From positions 517,928-581,927 of the forward strand of contig CASFKG010000001.1 in assembly GCA_949295325.1 (NCBI GenBank): a DNA stretch of 64,000 nucleotides, written 5' to 3'. This DNA is from an uncultured bacterium (GTDB taxonomy: Bacteria; Bacillota_I; Bacilli_A; RFN20; CAG-826). The notes beneath the pieces were generated by a model. That model saw nothing but the letters and a program-made list of their open reading frames with translations. It made no database searches and was not told the DNA's origin. Made by a program: the position numbers and the translations under genes. Shown here one piece after another: positions 12,644 to 19,894 of the stretch. How positions within the stretch are numbered: the stretch's first letter is position 1; every line of letters starts with the position of its first letter.

Positions 12644-13042
12644 ATTTCGAACCTGCTACATGTTTTGTTCCATATCGGGAAGGTAGTGGTTGCCGACGGA
12701 AAGAAGAGGTTTTTATATTCTCTCCTACACGTCTTACTGGTGGCAGCCGCGATCGGACTAGGCCTTTTCATATACTGGGGTTTCAAGAACGTAGGAAGCT
12801 ATTTCGGCAGCAATTTCTGGTATGGCATCGGAATATGCATTGCCATGGGGTTTGCCTTTGCCATAGGCCTTTACCTCTTGATCGAAGGCGTACTCGCCCA
12901 GCTGGTGACCGCGGTTACGGCATTGATCGGCGTCTTCGTCCCCAAAAATCACCTGTACAATCTTCTTGCCATGTTCGTATCCTCGGCTTCTTTGGCCCTA
13001 GGCGCTTTCGCGGTCTACGCCCTTTACCCATACATTCTCTGA
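12641..13042 (+). CDS. Small polytopic membrane protein
   Basis: 133 residues with three or four hydrophobic helices (about 26-46, 58-84, 86-100 and 108-132) and a short cytoplasmic N-terminus containing DGKKR. No family recognised. The GTG start is preceded by TAGACT at 6 nt instead of a ribosome binding site. It ends 5 nt before nrdG and probably shares its transcript, but nothing in the protein suggests a role in nucleotide reduction. Confidence 0.65.
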   Translation: MISNLLHVLFHIGKVVVADGKKRFLYSLLHVLLVAAAIGLGLFIYWGFKNVGSYFGSNFWYGIGICIAMGFAFAIGLYLLIEGVLAQLVTAVTALIGVFVPKNHLYNLLAMFVSSASLALGAFAVYALYPYIL

Positions 13043-13047
13043 TTTCC

Positions 13048-13743
13048 ATGGATTTCAGCGGACTTGAGAAGCTCTCGCTCGTCGACTTCGACGACAAAAT
13101 AACCTGCACGTTGTTTTCGGCCGGCTGCAACATGCGTTGCCCTTTCTGCCATAACGGGCCGCTGGTCGTCCACGCGGACAGGGCAAGGAAGATCCCTTGG
13201 ACGGAAATAAGATCCTACCTCGAAAAAAGGAAGGGGATGCTCGATGCCGTCACGATTTCGGGCGGGGAGCCGTTGCTATATCCGGACGTCGCGGCGAGGA
13301 TCAGGGAAATAAAAGACCTCGGCTTTTTGATCAAACTCGATACGAACGGCAGTTTCCCCGATCGGCTCGAAGCCCTCGTGGCCTTGGGACTCGTTGACTA
13401 TGTGGCGATGGACATCAAGAACAGTAAGGGAAAGTATCCAATGACCGTCGGCGTCGGCGATTTCGACGTTTCCAAGGTTGAAGCATCCGTTTCCTTTTTG
13501 CTGAAGGGCACGGTGGATTACGAATTCAGGACCACGGTCATGGAGGAATTCCATGACGCGGACGACTTCAAGGACATTGCCGATTGGGTGAAGGGAGCCA
13601 AGCGTTACTTCATCCAGGAGTACAAGGATAGGGAAGGGTGCATAGAGCGCGGTTTCCACATGGTTCCAAAAGAAAAGGCCTTGGAATTCAAGGCCTTATT
13701 GGAAGCAGAGGGGATCCCCGCTAGGCTAAGGGGATACGATTAA
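13048..13743 (+). CDS. nrdG: Anaerobic ribonucleotide reductase activase (NrdG2-type radical SAM)
   Basis: 231 residues, cytoplasmic radical SAM enzyme that installs the glycyl radical on NrdD. The [4Fe-4S] motif CNMRCPFC (CxxxCxxC) lies near residue 25, followed by the GGEP SAM-binding motif (TISGGEPLL) and a DTNGS segment. Length and motif layout fit the NrdG2 group (TIGR02495-like) rather than short E. coli NrdG. No ribosome binding site stands before the ATG, which lies 5 nt after the previous stop, so coupled translation is likely. The stop overlaps the convergent trxB stop. nrdD lies on the opposite strand just beyond. Confidence 0.88.
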   Translation: MDFSGLEKLSLVDFDDKITCTLFSAGCNMRCPFCHNGPLVVHADRARKIPWTEIRSYLEKRKGMLDAVTISGGEPLLYPDVAARIREIKDLGFLIKLDTNGSFPDRLEALVALGLVDYVAMDIKNSKGKYPMTVGVGDFDVSKVEASVSFLLKGTVDYEFRTTVMEEFHDADDFKDIADWVKGAKRYFIQEYKDREGCIERGFHMVPKEKALEFKALLEAEGIPARLRGYD

Positions 13744-14654
13744 TTGATCGACCGCAGGTAATTCAAGGCGCCTAAGGCAGCTATGGCACCGTCGTTCTCG
13801 GCGGTGACGACCTGCCTTATTTTCTTTTGCCGGGTGTCGCCGGCGGCGAAGACGCCGGGAGTCGAAGAGGCCATCGACTCATCGGTCACTATGTAGCCTT
13901 TTTCATCAAGCTCGACGATATTCGCAAATCGTCTGTTATCCGGTTCTTGCCCGACGGCAATGAAGGCACCAGCCGCCGGTATTGTTACCCTTTCTTTGCT
14001 CTTGGTGTTTTCGAAAGTTACGGATTCCAGGTTCTCGTCACCATTGAACGAGATGGTGTTTAGGTTATGCAAAACCGACACATTTGGAAGAGAAAACAGG
14101 GTTTTTACGAGGCTTTCTTCACCGAAGAACTTGTCGAATAGGGTAACGACCGTGACCTTTTTGCAGAGGCTGGACAGGGTAATGGCATACTGAAGGGCGC
14201 TATTGGCATCGCCTATCACCAATACGTCTTCCCCTTGGAAGAAGGCCCCGTCGCAGACGGCACAATAACTGACCCCGTGGCCGACAAGGCCTTCCTCGCC
14301 TTCGACGCCGAGGTGCTTGTGCCTGGCACCGTTTGCGATTATCACCGCATCGCCGATGTAGGCCGCGTATCGTCCCTTGGCCTTGAAGGCGTTTCCTTCT
14401 TTGACGACCCCGGTGATTTCGTCGAGCTCGAATCCGGCTCCAAGATCGGTGGCCTGATTGAACATTTTATCGGCGAGTTCGATTCCGCTCACCGCGGGGA
14501 TGCCGGGGTAGTTGTCAACCCTCGGGCAATCCGCGATTTGCCCGCCTATCGAATTCTTTTCGATAAGCAGGGGATCGGCACCGCCCCTGGAAAGGTAAAC
14601 GGCGGCCGTTAAAGCCGCCGGTCCCCCGCCGATTATCAGTACCTTAGGCCGCAT
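13740..14654 (-). CDS. trxB: Thioredoxin reductase (TrxB-like flavoprotein)
   Basis: 304 residues, the usual length. FAD-binding GGGPAALTAA at the N-terminus, redox pair in CAVCDGAFF (CxxC), an NADPH-binding Rossmann segment (VLVIGDANSALQYA, where a canonical GGGDSA-type motif is altered to GDANSA), and a C-terminal FAD motif FAAGDTRQK. The start overlaps the nrdD stop by 11 nt. Because NrdD here ends in its own redoxin domain, this enzyme is the obvious candidate to reduce it. The altered pyridine-nucleotide motif raises the possibility of a different electron donor such as ferredoxin. Confidence 0.88.
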   Translation of the reverse strand: MRPKVLIIGGGPAALTAAVYLSRGGADPLLIEKNSIGGQIADCPRVDNYPGIPAVSGIELADKMFNQATDLGAGFELDEITGVVKEGNAFKAKGRYAAYIGDAVIIANGARHKHLGVEGEEGLVGHGVSYCAVCDGAFFQGEDVLVIGDANSALQYAITLSSLCKKVTVVTLFDKFFGEESLVKTLFSLPNVSVLHNLNTISFNGDENLESVTFENTKSKERVTIPAAGAFIAVGQEPDNRRFANIVELDEKGYIVTDESMASSTPGVFAAGDTRQKKIRQVVTAENDGAIAALGALNYLRSIN

Positions 14655-17034
14655 GGCCCTTCTGGGCTTCGATGTAGCCCTTGATAAGCGAGGCGTTTTC
14701 GTAGATGTCGAAGTGTTCGCCGTTGGGGACCACGAGACTCGGAGCCTTCATGATTCCCAAGGACTTCGCAAGTTCCTTGTTCTGCATCGCGTCGACGTTG
14801 CGGTAGGCAAAGCCTTCGCGGTCAAGCAGTTCCTTGGCCATCTTGCAGTTGGGGCAGGTCGGGGAAGTGAAGAGAAGGGGTTCGGTAAGGCAAGGCCTTT
14901 CGTCTTTACGGAGATCGACCTTGAGCGAGCATGCATCCCCTTCCTCGGCCTTCGGGGCTTCGGCATCGTTTATGACGTAGGTCTTGCGGTCGGCGAATTC
15001 CTGTCTCTTGCCGTCGTTCCAGTTCTTCACCGGACGGTAGTAGCCGGTAATGCGGCTATATACCTCTGTTTCCTTGTGGCAGATCGGGCAGCTATAAGCT
15101 TCGCCTGAGATGTATCCGTGGTCTTTGCAGACCGAGTAGGTCGGGGACATCGTGTAATAAGGGAGTTTGTAATTCTCCGCGATTTTGCGGACGAGGCTCA
15201 TGCAGGATTGCCAAGAAGGCAGCCTTTGCCCGAGGAAGGCATGGAAGACGGTTCCGGAGGTATATAGCGTCTGGAAACGGTCTTCGATGTCGAGGGCCTG
15301 GAAGATGTCCTCGGTGTAGCCGACCGGGAGATGGCTCGAATTGGTGTAGTAGGGGGTTCCGTTTTCTCCACCTGCGGTGATTATGTCCGGATACCTTTCC
15401 TTGTCGTGTTTGGCAAGGCGGTAGGCGGTCGATTCGGCCGGGGTGGCTTCGAGATTGAAGAGGTCACCGAAGCGTTCCTGGTAGTCGCTAAGCTTGGTGC
15501 GCATGTGGTTTAGCACTTCGACGGTGAAGTCCTGCGCTTCCTTGTTGGTCAGATCCTTCCTAATCCAGCGGGCATTTAAGCAGGCTTCGTTCATGCCGAC
15601 GAGGCCGATGGTGGAGAAGTGGTTCTTGAAGGTGCCGAGGTAATGCTTGGTGTAGGGATATAGACCGGCTTCCAGGAAGGAAGTAACGGCCTTGCGCTTG
15701 ATGTCGAGGGAGCGGGCCGCGATATCCATCAGGTGGTCGAGGCGCTTATAGAAATCCTCTTTGTCGGTCGCAAGGTAGGCTATGCGCGGGATATTGAGGG
15801 TGACGACGCCGATGGAACCGGTGGATTCGCCGGACCCGAAGTAGCCGCCAGACTTCTTGCGGAGTTCCCGTAGGTCGAGCCTCAGACGGCAGCACATCGA
15901 ACGCACGTCGCTGGGTTCCATGTCCGAGTTGATGTAGTTGCTGAAATAGGGGGTGCCGTACTTAGCGGTCATCGTGAACAAGAGCCTGTTGTTTTCGGTA
16001 TCCGACCAGTCAAAGTCCTTGGTGATGGAGTAGGTCGGAATCGGGTATTGAAACCCGCGGCCGTTGGCATCGCCTTCGATCATGACTTCGATGAAGGCCT
16101 TGTTGACCATGGCCATTTCCTTGACGCAGTCACGGTACTTGAAGTCCATCTCCTTGCCGCCGACGATGCAGTTGAGGTTCGCCATGTCGTTGGGCACGGT
16201 CCAGTCCAACGTGACGTTGGTAAACGGGGCCTGGGTACCCCATCTAGACGGGGTATTGACGCCGTAGATGAAGCTTTGGATGGCCTGCTTGACTTCTTTG
16301 TAGGAAAGGTTGTCGGCCTTGACGAAAGGAGCAAGATAAGTATCGAAACTCGAGAAGGCCTGGGCCCCGGCCCATTCGTTCTGCATGATGCCTAGGAAGT
16401 TGACCATCTGGTTGCAAAGGGTCATGAGGTGTTTGGCCGGGGAAGAGGTAATCTTGCCCGGAACGCCGCCTAGACCGTCTTTGATTAACTGTTTCAAAGA
16501 CCAGCCGGCACAGTAGCCGGTAAGCATGGACAGGTCGTGGATGTGCATGTCCGCGTTGCGGTGGGCATCGGCGATCTCCTTATCGTAGATTTCGCTAAGC
16601 CAGTAGTTAGCAGTAACGGCACCGGAGTTGCTCAGGATCAAGCCGCCGACCGAATAGGTAACGGTGGAATTTTCCTTGACGCGCCAGTCGTTGATTTTTA
16701 GGTAATTGTCGACCACCGACTTGTAGTCGAGGTTGGTCGCCTTGATTTCGCGTAGCGCCTGATGCTTCTTGCGGTAGTCCATGTAGGACTTCGCAACGTC
16801 GCTATATCCGCTTTCCACGAGGACGAATTCGACTCCGTCCTGTATGTCTTCGACATCAAGCAAACCGTCCTTGACTTTGTCGTTGGTCTTCGCGACCACG
16901 CGTAAGGCCAACAGTTCGATGATATCGTCATTGATTTCCTTATGCTCGGCGACGAAGGCTTTTTTCATCGCGGCTTCGATCTTCTTGATGTCGAAGGGGA
17001 CCACCTTGCCGTCTCTTTTCTTGATTTGAACCAT
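14644..17034 (-). CDS. nrdD: Anaerobic ribonucleoside-triphosphate reductase with C-terminal redoxin domain
   Basis: 796 residues. Glycyl-radical enzyme making deoxyribonucleotides without oxygen. The N-terminal ATP-cone (VQIKKRDGKVVPFD) spans residues 1-95. The catalytic barrel follows, then a Cys-rich zinc site (CKDHGY...CPICHKE) and the radical site RITGYYRP with Gly near residue 664. After a Glu/Asp linker, residues ~712-796 form a glutaredoxin/thioredoxin-like domain with TSPTCPNC. Standard NrdD ends soon after the glycyl site, so this is a fusion. AGGAGG lies 5 nt before the ATG, and trxB follows with overlap. Confidence 0.93.
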   Translation of the reverse strand: MVQIKKRDGKVVPFDIKKIEAAMKKAFVAEHKEINDDIIELLALRVVAKTNDKVKDGLLDVEDIQDGVEFVLVESGYSDVAKSYMDYRKKHQALREIKATNLDYKSVVDNYLKINDWRVKENSTVTYSVGGLILSNSGAVTANYWLSEIYDKEIADAHRNADMHIHDLSMLTGYCAGWSLKQLIKDGLGGVPGKITSSPAKHLMTLCNQMVNFLGIMQNEWAGAQAFSSFDTYLAPFVKADNLSYKEVKQAIQSFIYGVNTPSRWGTQAPFTNVTLDWTVPNDMANLNCIVGGKEMDFKYRDCVKEMAMVNKAFIEVMIEGDANGRGFQYPIPTYSITKDFDWSDTENNRLLFTMTAKYGTPYFSNYINSDMEPSDVRSMCCRLRLDLRELRKKSGGYFGSGESTGSIGVVTLNIPRIAYLATDKEDFYKRLDHLMDIAARSLDIKRKAVTSFLEAGLYPYTKHYLGTFKNHFSTIGLVGMNEACLNARWIRKDLTNKEAQDFTVEVLNHMRTKLSDYQERFGDLFNLEATPAESTAYRLAKHDKERYPDIITAGGENGTPYYTNSSHLPVGYTEDIFQALDIEDRFQTLYTSGTVFHAFLGQRLPSWQSCMSLVRKIAENYKLPYYTMSPTYSVCKDHGYISGEAYSCPICHKETEVYSRITGYYRPVKNWNDGKRQEFADRKTYVINDAEAPKAEEGDACSLKVDLRKDERPCLTEPLLFTSPTCPNCKMAKELLDREGFAYRNVDAMQNKELAKSLGIMKAPSLVVPNGEHFDIYENASLIKGYIEAQKGHAA

Positions 17035-17111
17035 CTTTTCCTCCTACTTCTTGGCGGGGTTTGAAAACCCCTCGATTGCCTTTTTTTGGGGTTTATCTCA
17101 CGTTTCCGTGC
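17035..17111 (-). promoter_or_regulatory. Structured 5' leader of nrdD, candidate regulatory RNA
   Basis: The predicted 77-nt leader opens with CACG-GAAA-CGTG, a GNRA-capped hairpin. Next come two AAACCCC copies flanking one GGGGTTT, so two hairpins compete for the same GGGGTTT strand. AGGAGG and the ATG follow. The arrangement is typical of translation-level switches. No known riboswitch class was recognised. Confidence 0.4.
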
Positions 17112-17117
17112 CCGTTC

Positions 17118-17145
17118 ATCTTAAGATGCCGGAAGGATATTTCAA
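17118..17145 (-). promoter_or_regulatory. Promoter of nrdD-trxB
   Basis: Minus-strand -35 TTGAAA (17140-17145), 16-nt spacer, -10 TAAGAT (17118-17123). The remaining intergenic DNA up to the mscL promoter (~17146-17314) shows no gene or clear operator. Confidence 0.55.
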
Positions 17146-17314
17146 AACAATTTGCAGACCCAAAATGTTTATTCGGAATTAGAACAATCATCATTATTGG
17201 AAAAAGGTGGCTTGTATCGGGAGAAAACTACCTTCTATGCGGTCGTCCGGAAATTCATTTCCCGGTACTAGACACTGTATAAGTTTTCCCTAAGCCTTTT
17301 TCTTGAAGTTATGA

Positions 17315-17343
17315 TTTTCATGGTCTAAGGACACAGATATACT
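17315..17343 (+). promoter_or_regulatory. Promoter of mscL
   Basis: TTTTCA (17315-17320), 17-nt spacer, TATACT (17338-17343). The transcript would carry a ~20-nt leader with AAGGAG before the ATG. Confidence 0.5.
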
Positions 17344-17370
17344 TCCCTCGCCCAAGCCAAAGGAGCTTTT

Positions 17371-18126
17371 ATGGAAAAAGAAAGAAAGCCAAAAATCACA
17401 AAAGAAGAAAAGAAGAAAGCCAAAGCTGAAAAGCGGAAGAAACTGCGCGAGGAAGGCAAGGGCATCGTAAACGAATTCAGAAAATTCATAAGCCGCGGCA
17501 ACGTGGTCGATCTCGCCGTCGGCGTCATAATAGGCAGTGCGTTCAGCGCAATCGTGACCGCGCTGACCAATATATTCCTAAGTATCTGCACCTGGTGGAT
17601 TCCCGGAGGCCTCAGCGGATTGGTTACCTGTTTGCCTGCGACCAATGCGGCGCAGGCGGGCGTGGCCGGAATCGGGCAGTCCTTCGCCTCTTCCGAGTTG
17701 GAGGAAATGACGATCATCTTCGCGGCTACCCGCGGGGCCGAGGGTTTGGAAGCCACCGATGCGAATTTCATGGATTTCCAGAATGCATTGCTGTCAAATT
17801 ACACCAACCATGGCGGCACTTATTATTACAACGGCGCCAACCTCATAGACTGGGGTGCTTTCCTGAACGCTGTCATAACCTTCTTGCTCATAGCCGTCGT
17901 CCTCTTCCTCATCGTGAAGGCTATCAACATGGTCCACAAAAAGGCCGATGCGATAAAGGCCGCCCAGCTTGAGGCCTATTATGTAAAACACCCCGACGAA
18001 AGGCCCGCTCCGGTCGTCGAAGGCGCTCCAAAACTAAGTGAAACGGATCTGCTTATCCAAATCAGGGACGAACTCAAGAAGAGCAACGAGTCGAAAGTAA
18101 AAATAAGCGATGATGCAGGCGTTTGA
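17371..18126 (+). CDS. mscL: Large-conductance mechanosensitive channel MscL, extended
   Basis: 251 residues against ~130-150 for typical MscL. A very basic N-terminal extension (~30 residues of Lys/Glu/Arg) precedes the conserved EFRKFISRGNVVDLAVGVIIGSAF start of TM1. TM2 (AVITFLLIAVVLFLIVKAIN) lies near 162-182. Between them is an enlarged extracellular loop of ~90 residues. The C-terminal cytoplasmic bundle ends in a LLIQIRDEL helix as in the family. Role: pressure-release pore in hypo-osmotic shock. AAGGAG precedes the ATG, and the 3' end overlaps the Nudix gene by 17 nt. Confidence 0.92.
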   Translation: MEKERKPKITKEEKKKAKAEKRKKLREEGKGIVNEFRKFISRGNVVDLAVGVIIGSAFSAIVTALTNIFLSICTWWIPGGLSGLVTCLPATNAAQAGVAGIGQSFASSELEEMTIIFAATRGAEGLEATDANFMDFQNALLSNYTNHGGTYYYNGANLIDWGAFLNAVITFLLIAVVLFLIVKAINMVHKKADAIKAAQLEAYYVKHPDERPAPVVEGAPKLSETDLLIQIRDELKKSNESKVKISDDAGV

Positions 18127-18940
18127 TCTAGGAGGCTGTCATTGCCGCTACGGCACGACTGCGGAGGGCCGTGTCGTCTATATTTCCGGGACCGGCCTTA
18201 GCGTCAACGGAATAACGGTTGATGTTCGCGATTTTTCCGGAAGTCTAAAAGACGTTTTCGATGACCCTAGGATTCTCAAGCCGGCAACGGGTTTGGTTCT
18301 TTCGGGACGCTATCCTATCGAAATAAGGGGCGGGACTCCTGCTTTGGCCATTGCGGCCCTGATACTCATTTTGCAGGGGGTATCCACATCGGAAATCTCC
18401 GTAAAAATTCCATCGATAGATGAAAATGACCTGAAGGAATCCATCTTTTTGATCAACGCAAAGCACAACGATTTCGAGGGCTTTTTCGAGGGCTTGGGAT
18501 TCGACGACGATAGCTTCAAAGCCGTTTCCAATATTCTCGGGAAGCGGGAACTGAGCGCCGGAGCCGTTCTCGTGTCTCCTAGGGGCAGATACCTTGTTGA
18601 ACACATGGCGCTTGGCCATTACTCCTTGCCTAAAGGCCATAAGGAAGAGTCCGATGCCGATCTCGTCGATACTGCGAAAAGGGAGATAAAGGAAGAACTA
18701 GGGCTTCTTGCCGACATCGATGCCGATTTCGACCAAGTCATCCGTTATTCGCCCTACGATGGAGTTATAAAAGACGTGCATTTCTTCATAGGAAAAGCCA
18801 AGGAAGACGGCATGGTCCTCCAAAAAGAAGAAGTCTCCGATGCCTATTGGCTAGAACCCGCCGATGCCTATCGGACTTTAAGCCACGGCTCCGACCGGGA
18901 GATTCTCCAGAAGGCACATGCCTATCTATACAAGGGCTAA
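18110..18940 (+). CDS. Nudix hydrolase with unknown N-terminal domain
   Basis: 276 residues. The C-terminal half (~145-276) is a Nudix domain resembling diadenosine-tetraphosphate hydrolases: LPKGHKEES, then REIKEELGL. Compared with GX5EX7REUXEEXGU there is Asp in place of the first Glu and one extra residue in the spacer, so the metal site is altered. The N-terminal ~140 residues (ILKPATGLVLSG, GGTPALAIAALILILQG) belong to no family I recognise. Two adjacent ATGs (18110, 18113) follow no ribosome binding site. The gene begins within mscL, suggesting coupling. Its end overlaps the convergent ATP-grasp gene by 15 nt. Confidence 0.78.
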   Translation: MMQAFDLGGCHCRYGTTAEGRVVYISGTGLSVNGITVDVRDFSGSLKDVFDDPRILKPATGLVLSGRYPIEIRGGTPALAIAALILILQGVSTSEISVKIPSIDENDLKESIFLINAKHNDFEGFFEGLGFDDDSFKAVSNILGKRELSAGAVLVSPRGRYLVEHMALGHYSLPKGHKEESDADLVDTAKREIKEELGLLADIDADFDQVIRYSPYDGVIKDVHFFIGKAKEDGMVLQKEEVSDAYWLEPADAYRTLSHGSDREILQKAHAYLYKG

Positions 18941-19813
18941 CTTTTCCATTATGTGGCGGGCGTAGGCCCCGGCCACGTTAATACCGGTTACCGATTCTAT
19001 TCCGGTGAGGAAGGCATTGGAGTTTACCTCGCAGAGAACCACATCTCCATTTGCACCTTCGAGTAGATCTATGCCGCAGTAATCCAATCCCAAGATGGAG
19101 GCCGCCTTCAAAGCGGCCTTTTCCTGTTCTTCCGACAAGATTATCTTGGTTCCCCTTCCTCCTTGGGCGATGTTGCTGCGGAAGTCCCCTGATTCGTTCT
19201 TGCGTTTCATGGCGGCAACGACCTTCCCGCCCGTAACGATAACCCTGTAGTCGAAGCCGAAGCTCGTTGATACGAATTCCTGGTATAGGCGGGGGTAATA
19301 CAGGAGCCTCTGTTCAAACGAATCGAGTTCCTGCCTATTCTTTATCAGGTGGACTTCGCGTCCAAGGCTCCCGAAGTTCGACTTGGCTACCATGGGAAAG
19401 CCGAGTTCCCGTTCGAGGTTGTCCAAAAAGGCTTTGGTCGATTCGCCTGTGTAATTTAGGGGAGCGCTTATGGTTTTTGGCATTCTGATGCCGGCATTTG
19501 AAAGCGCCAAATGGGTAAGCATCTTGTCATCGCAGAGGCTTATGGCCCTCGCGGAGTTGAATACCTTGTAGCCTAGCCGCTCCAAGCCGGTCGACAGGTA
19601 GAGGTCCTTGTCGAGGAACAAGACGAAATCCGCATTGCCTAGGTTCGAAACGAGATTTCCGCAGGAATTCAGGTAGAAGAGGATTCGGTCGGTTCTTACC
19701 AAATCGAGTTCGGTAGAAAATGCCGAAAACTCTTCCTTCATCCGTTTGTAGAAATGGAGAATCGAAGGAGAGGGGCTGAAGGCATTTACGATGCATATTC
19801 CTTTTTTGGCCAC
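18926..19813 (-). CDS. RimK-like ATP-grasp ligase
   Basis: 295 residues. ATP-grasp features: KMLTHLALSNAGIRMPKT entry to the central domain, FPMVAKSNFGSLGREV (Lys and Gly-rich loop binding ATP), YQEFV, and the metal-binding end DLLEGANGDVVLCEVNSNAF. These proteins ligate amino acids, often glutamate, to a peptide or metabolite carboxylate through an acyl-phosphate. The substrate here is unknown. The GTG start is preceded by CATAAT 7 nt upstream and no ribosome binding site, so probably leaderless. Divergent from nadE. Confidence 0.85.
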   Translation of the reverse strand: MAKKGICIVNAFSPSPSILHFYKRMKEEFSAFSTELDLVRTDRILFYLNSCGNLVSNLGNADFVLFLDKDLYLSTGLERLGYKVFNSARAISLCDDKMLTHLALSNAGIRMPKTISAPLNYTGESTKAFLDNLERELGFPMVAKSNFGSLGREVHLIKNRQELDSFEQRLLYYPRLYQEFVSTSFGFDYRVIVTGGKVVAAMKRKNESGDFRSNIAQGGRGTKIILSEEQEKAALKAASILGLDYCGIDLLEGANGDVVLCEVNSNAFLTGIESVTGINVAGAYARHIMEKLALV

Positions 19814-19849
19814 GTGGGAAATTATGGCCGCAAGAGGGAAAGAGGGTAA
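19811..19849 (-). promoter_or_regulatory. Leaderless-type promoter of ATP-grasp gene
   Basis: On the minus strand: TTACCC (19844-19849), 17-nt spacer, CATAAT (19821-19826), 7 nt, GTG at 19813. Confidence 0.5.
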
Positions 19850-19855
19850 GGGGTA

Positions 19856-19894
19856 TTAACTGGCCATAAAAATGGCATTATCATGTCATACATG
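19856..19894 (+). promoter_or_regulatory. Leaderless-type promoter of nadE
   Basis: TTAACT (19856-19861), 17-nt spacer, TATCAT (19879-19884), 7 nt, ATG at 19892. An earlier in-frame ATG at 19883 falls inside the -10 box, which argues for the later start. Confidence 0.6.

Noticed and set aside
17061..17282. 73-codon open frame in the nrdD-mscL intergenic region
   Set aside because: No initiation signal, composition unlike coding DNA here, and it overlaps the nrdD leader and promoter on the other strand.
17269..17284. ACACTGTATAAG resembling half of an NrdR box
   Set aside because: Only a partial match, single copy and over 100 nt from the nrdD promoter; NrdR boxes come in pairs near the promoter.
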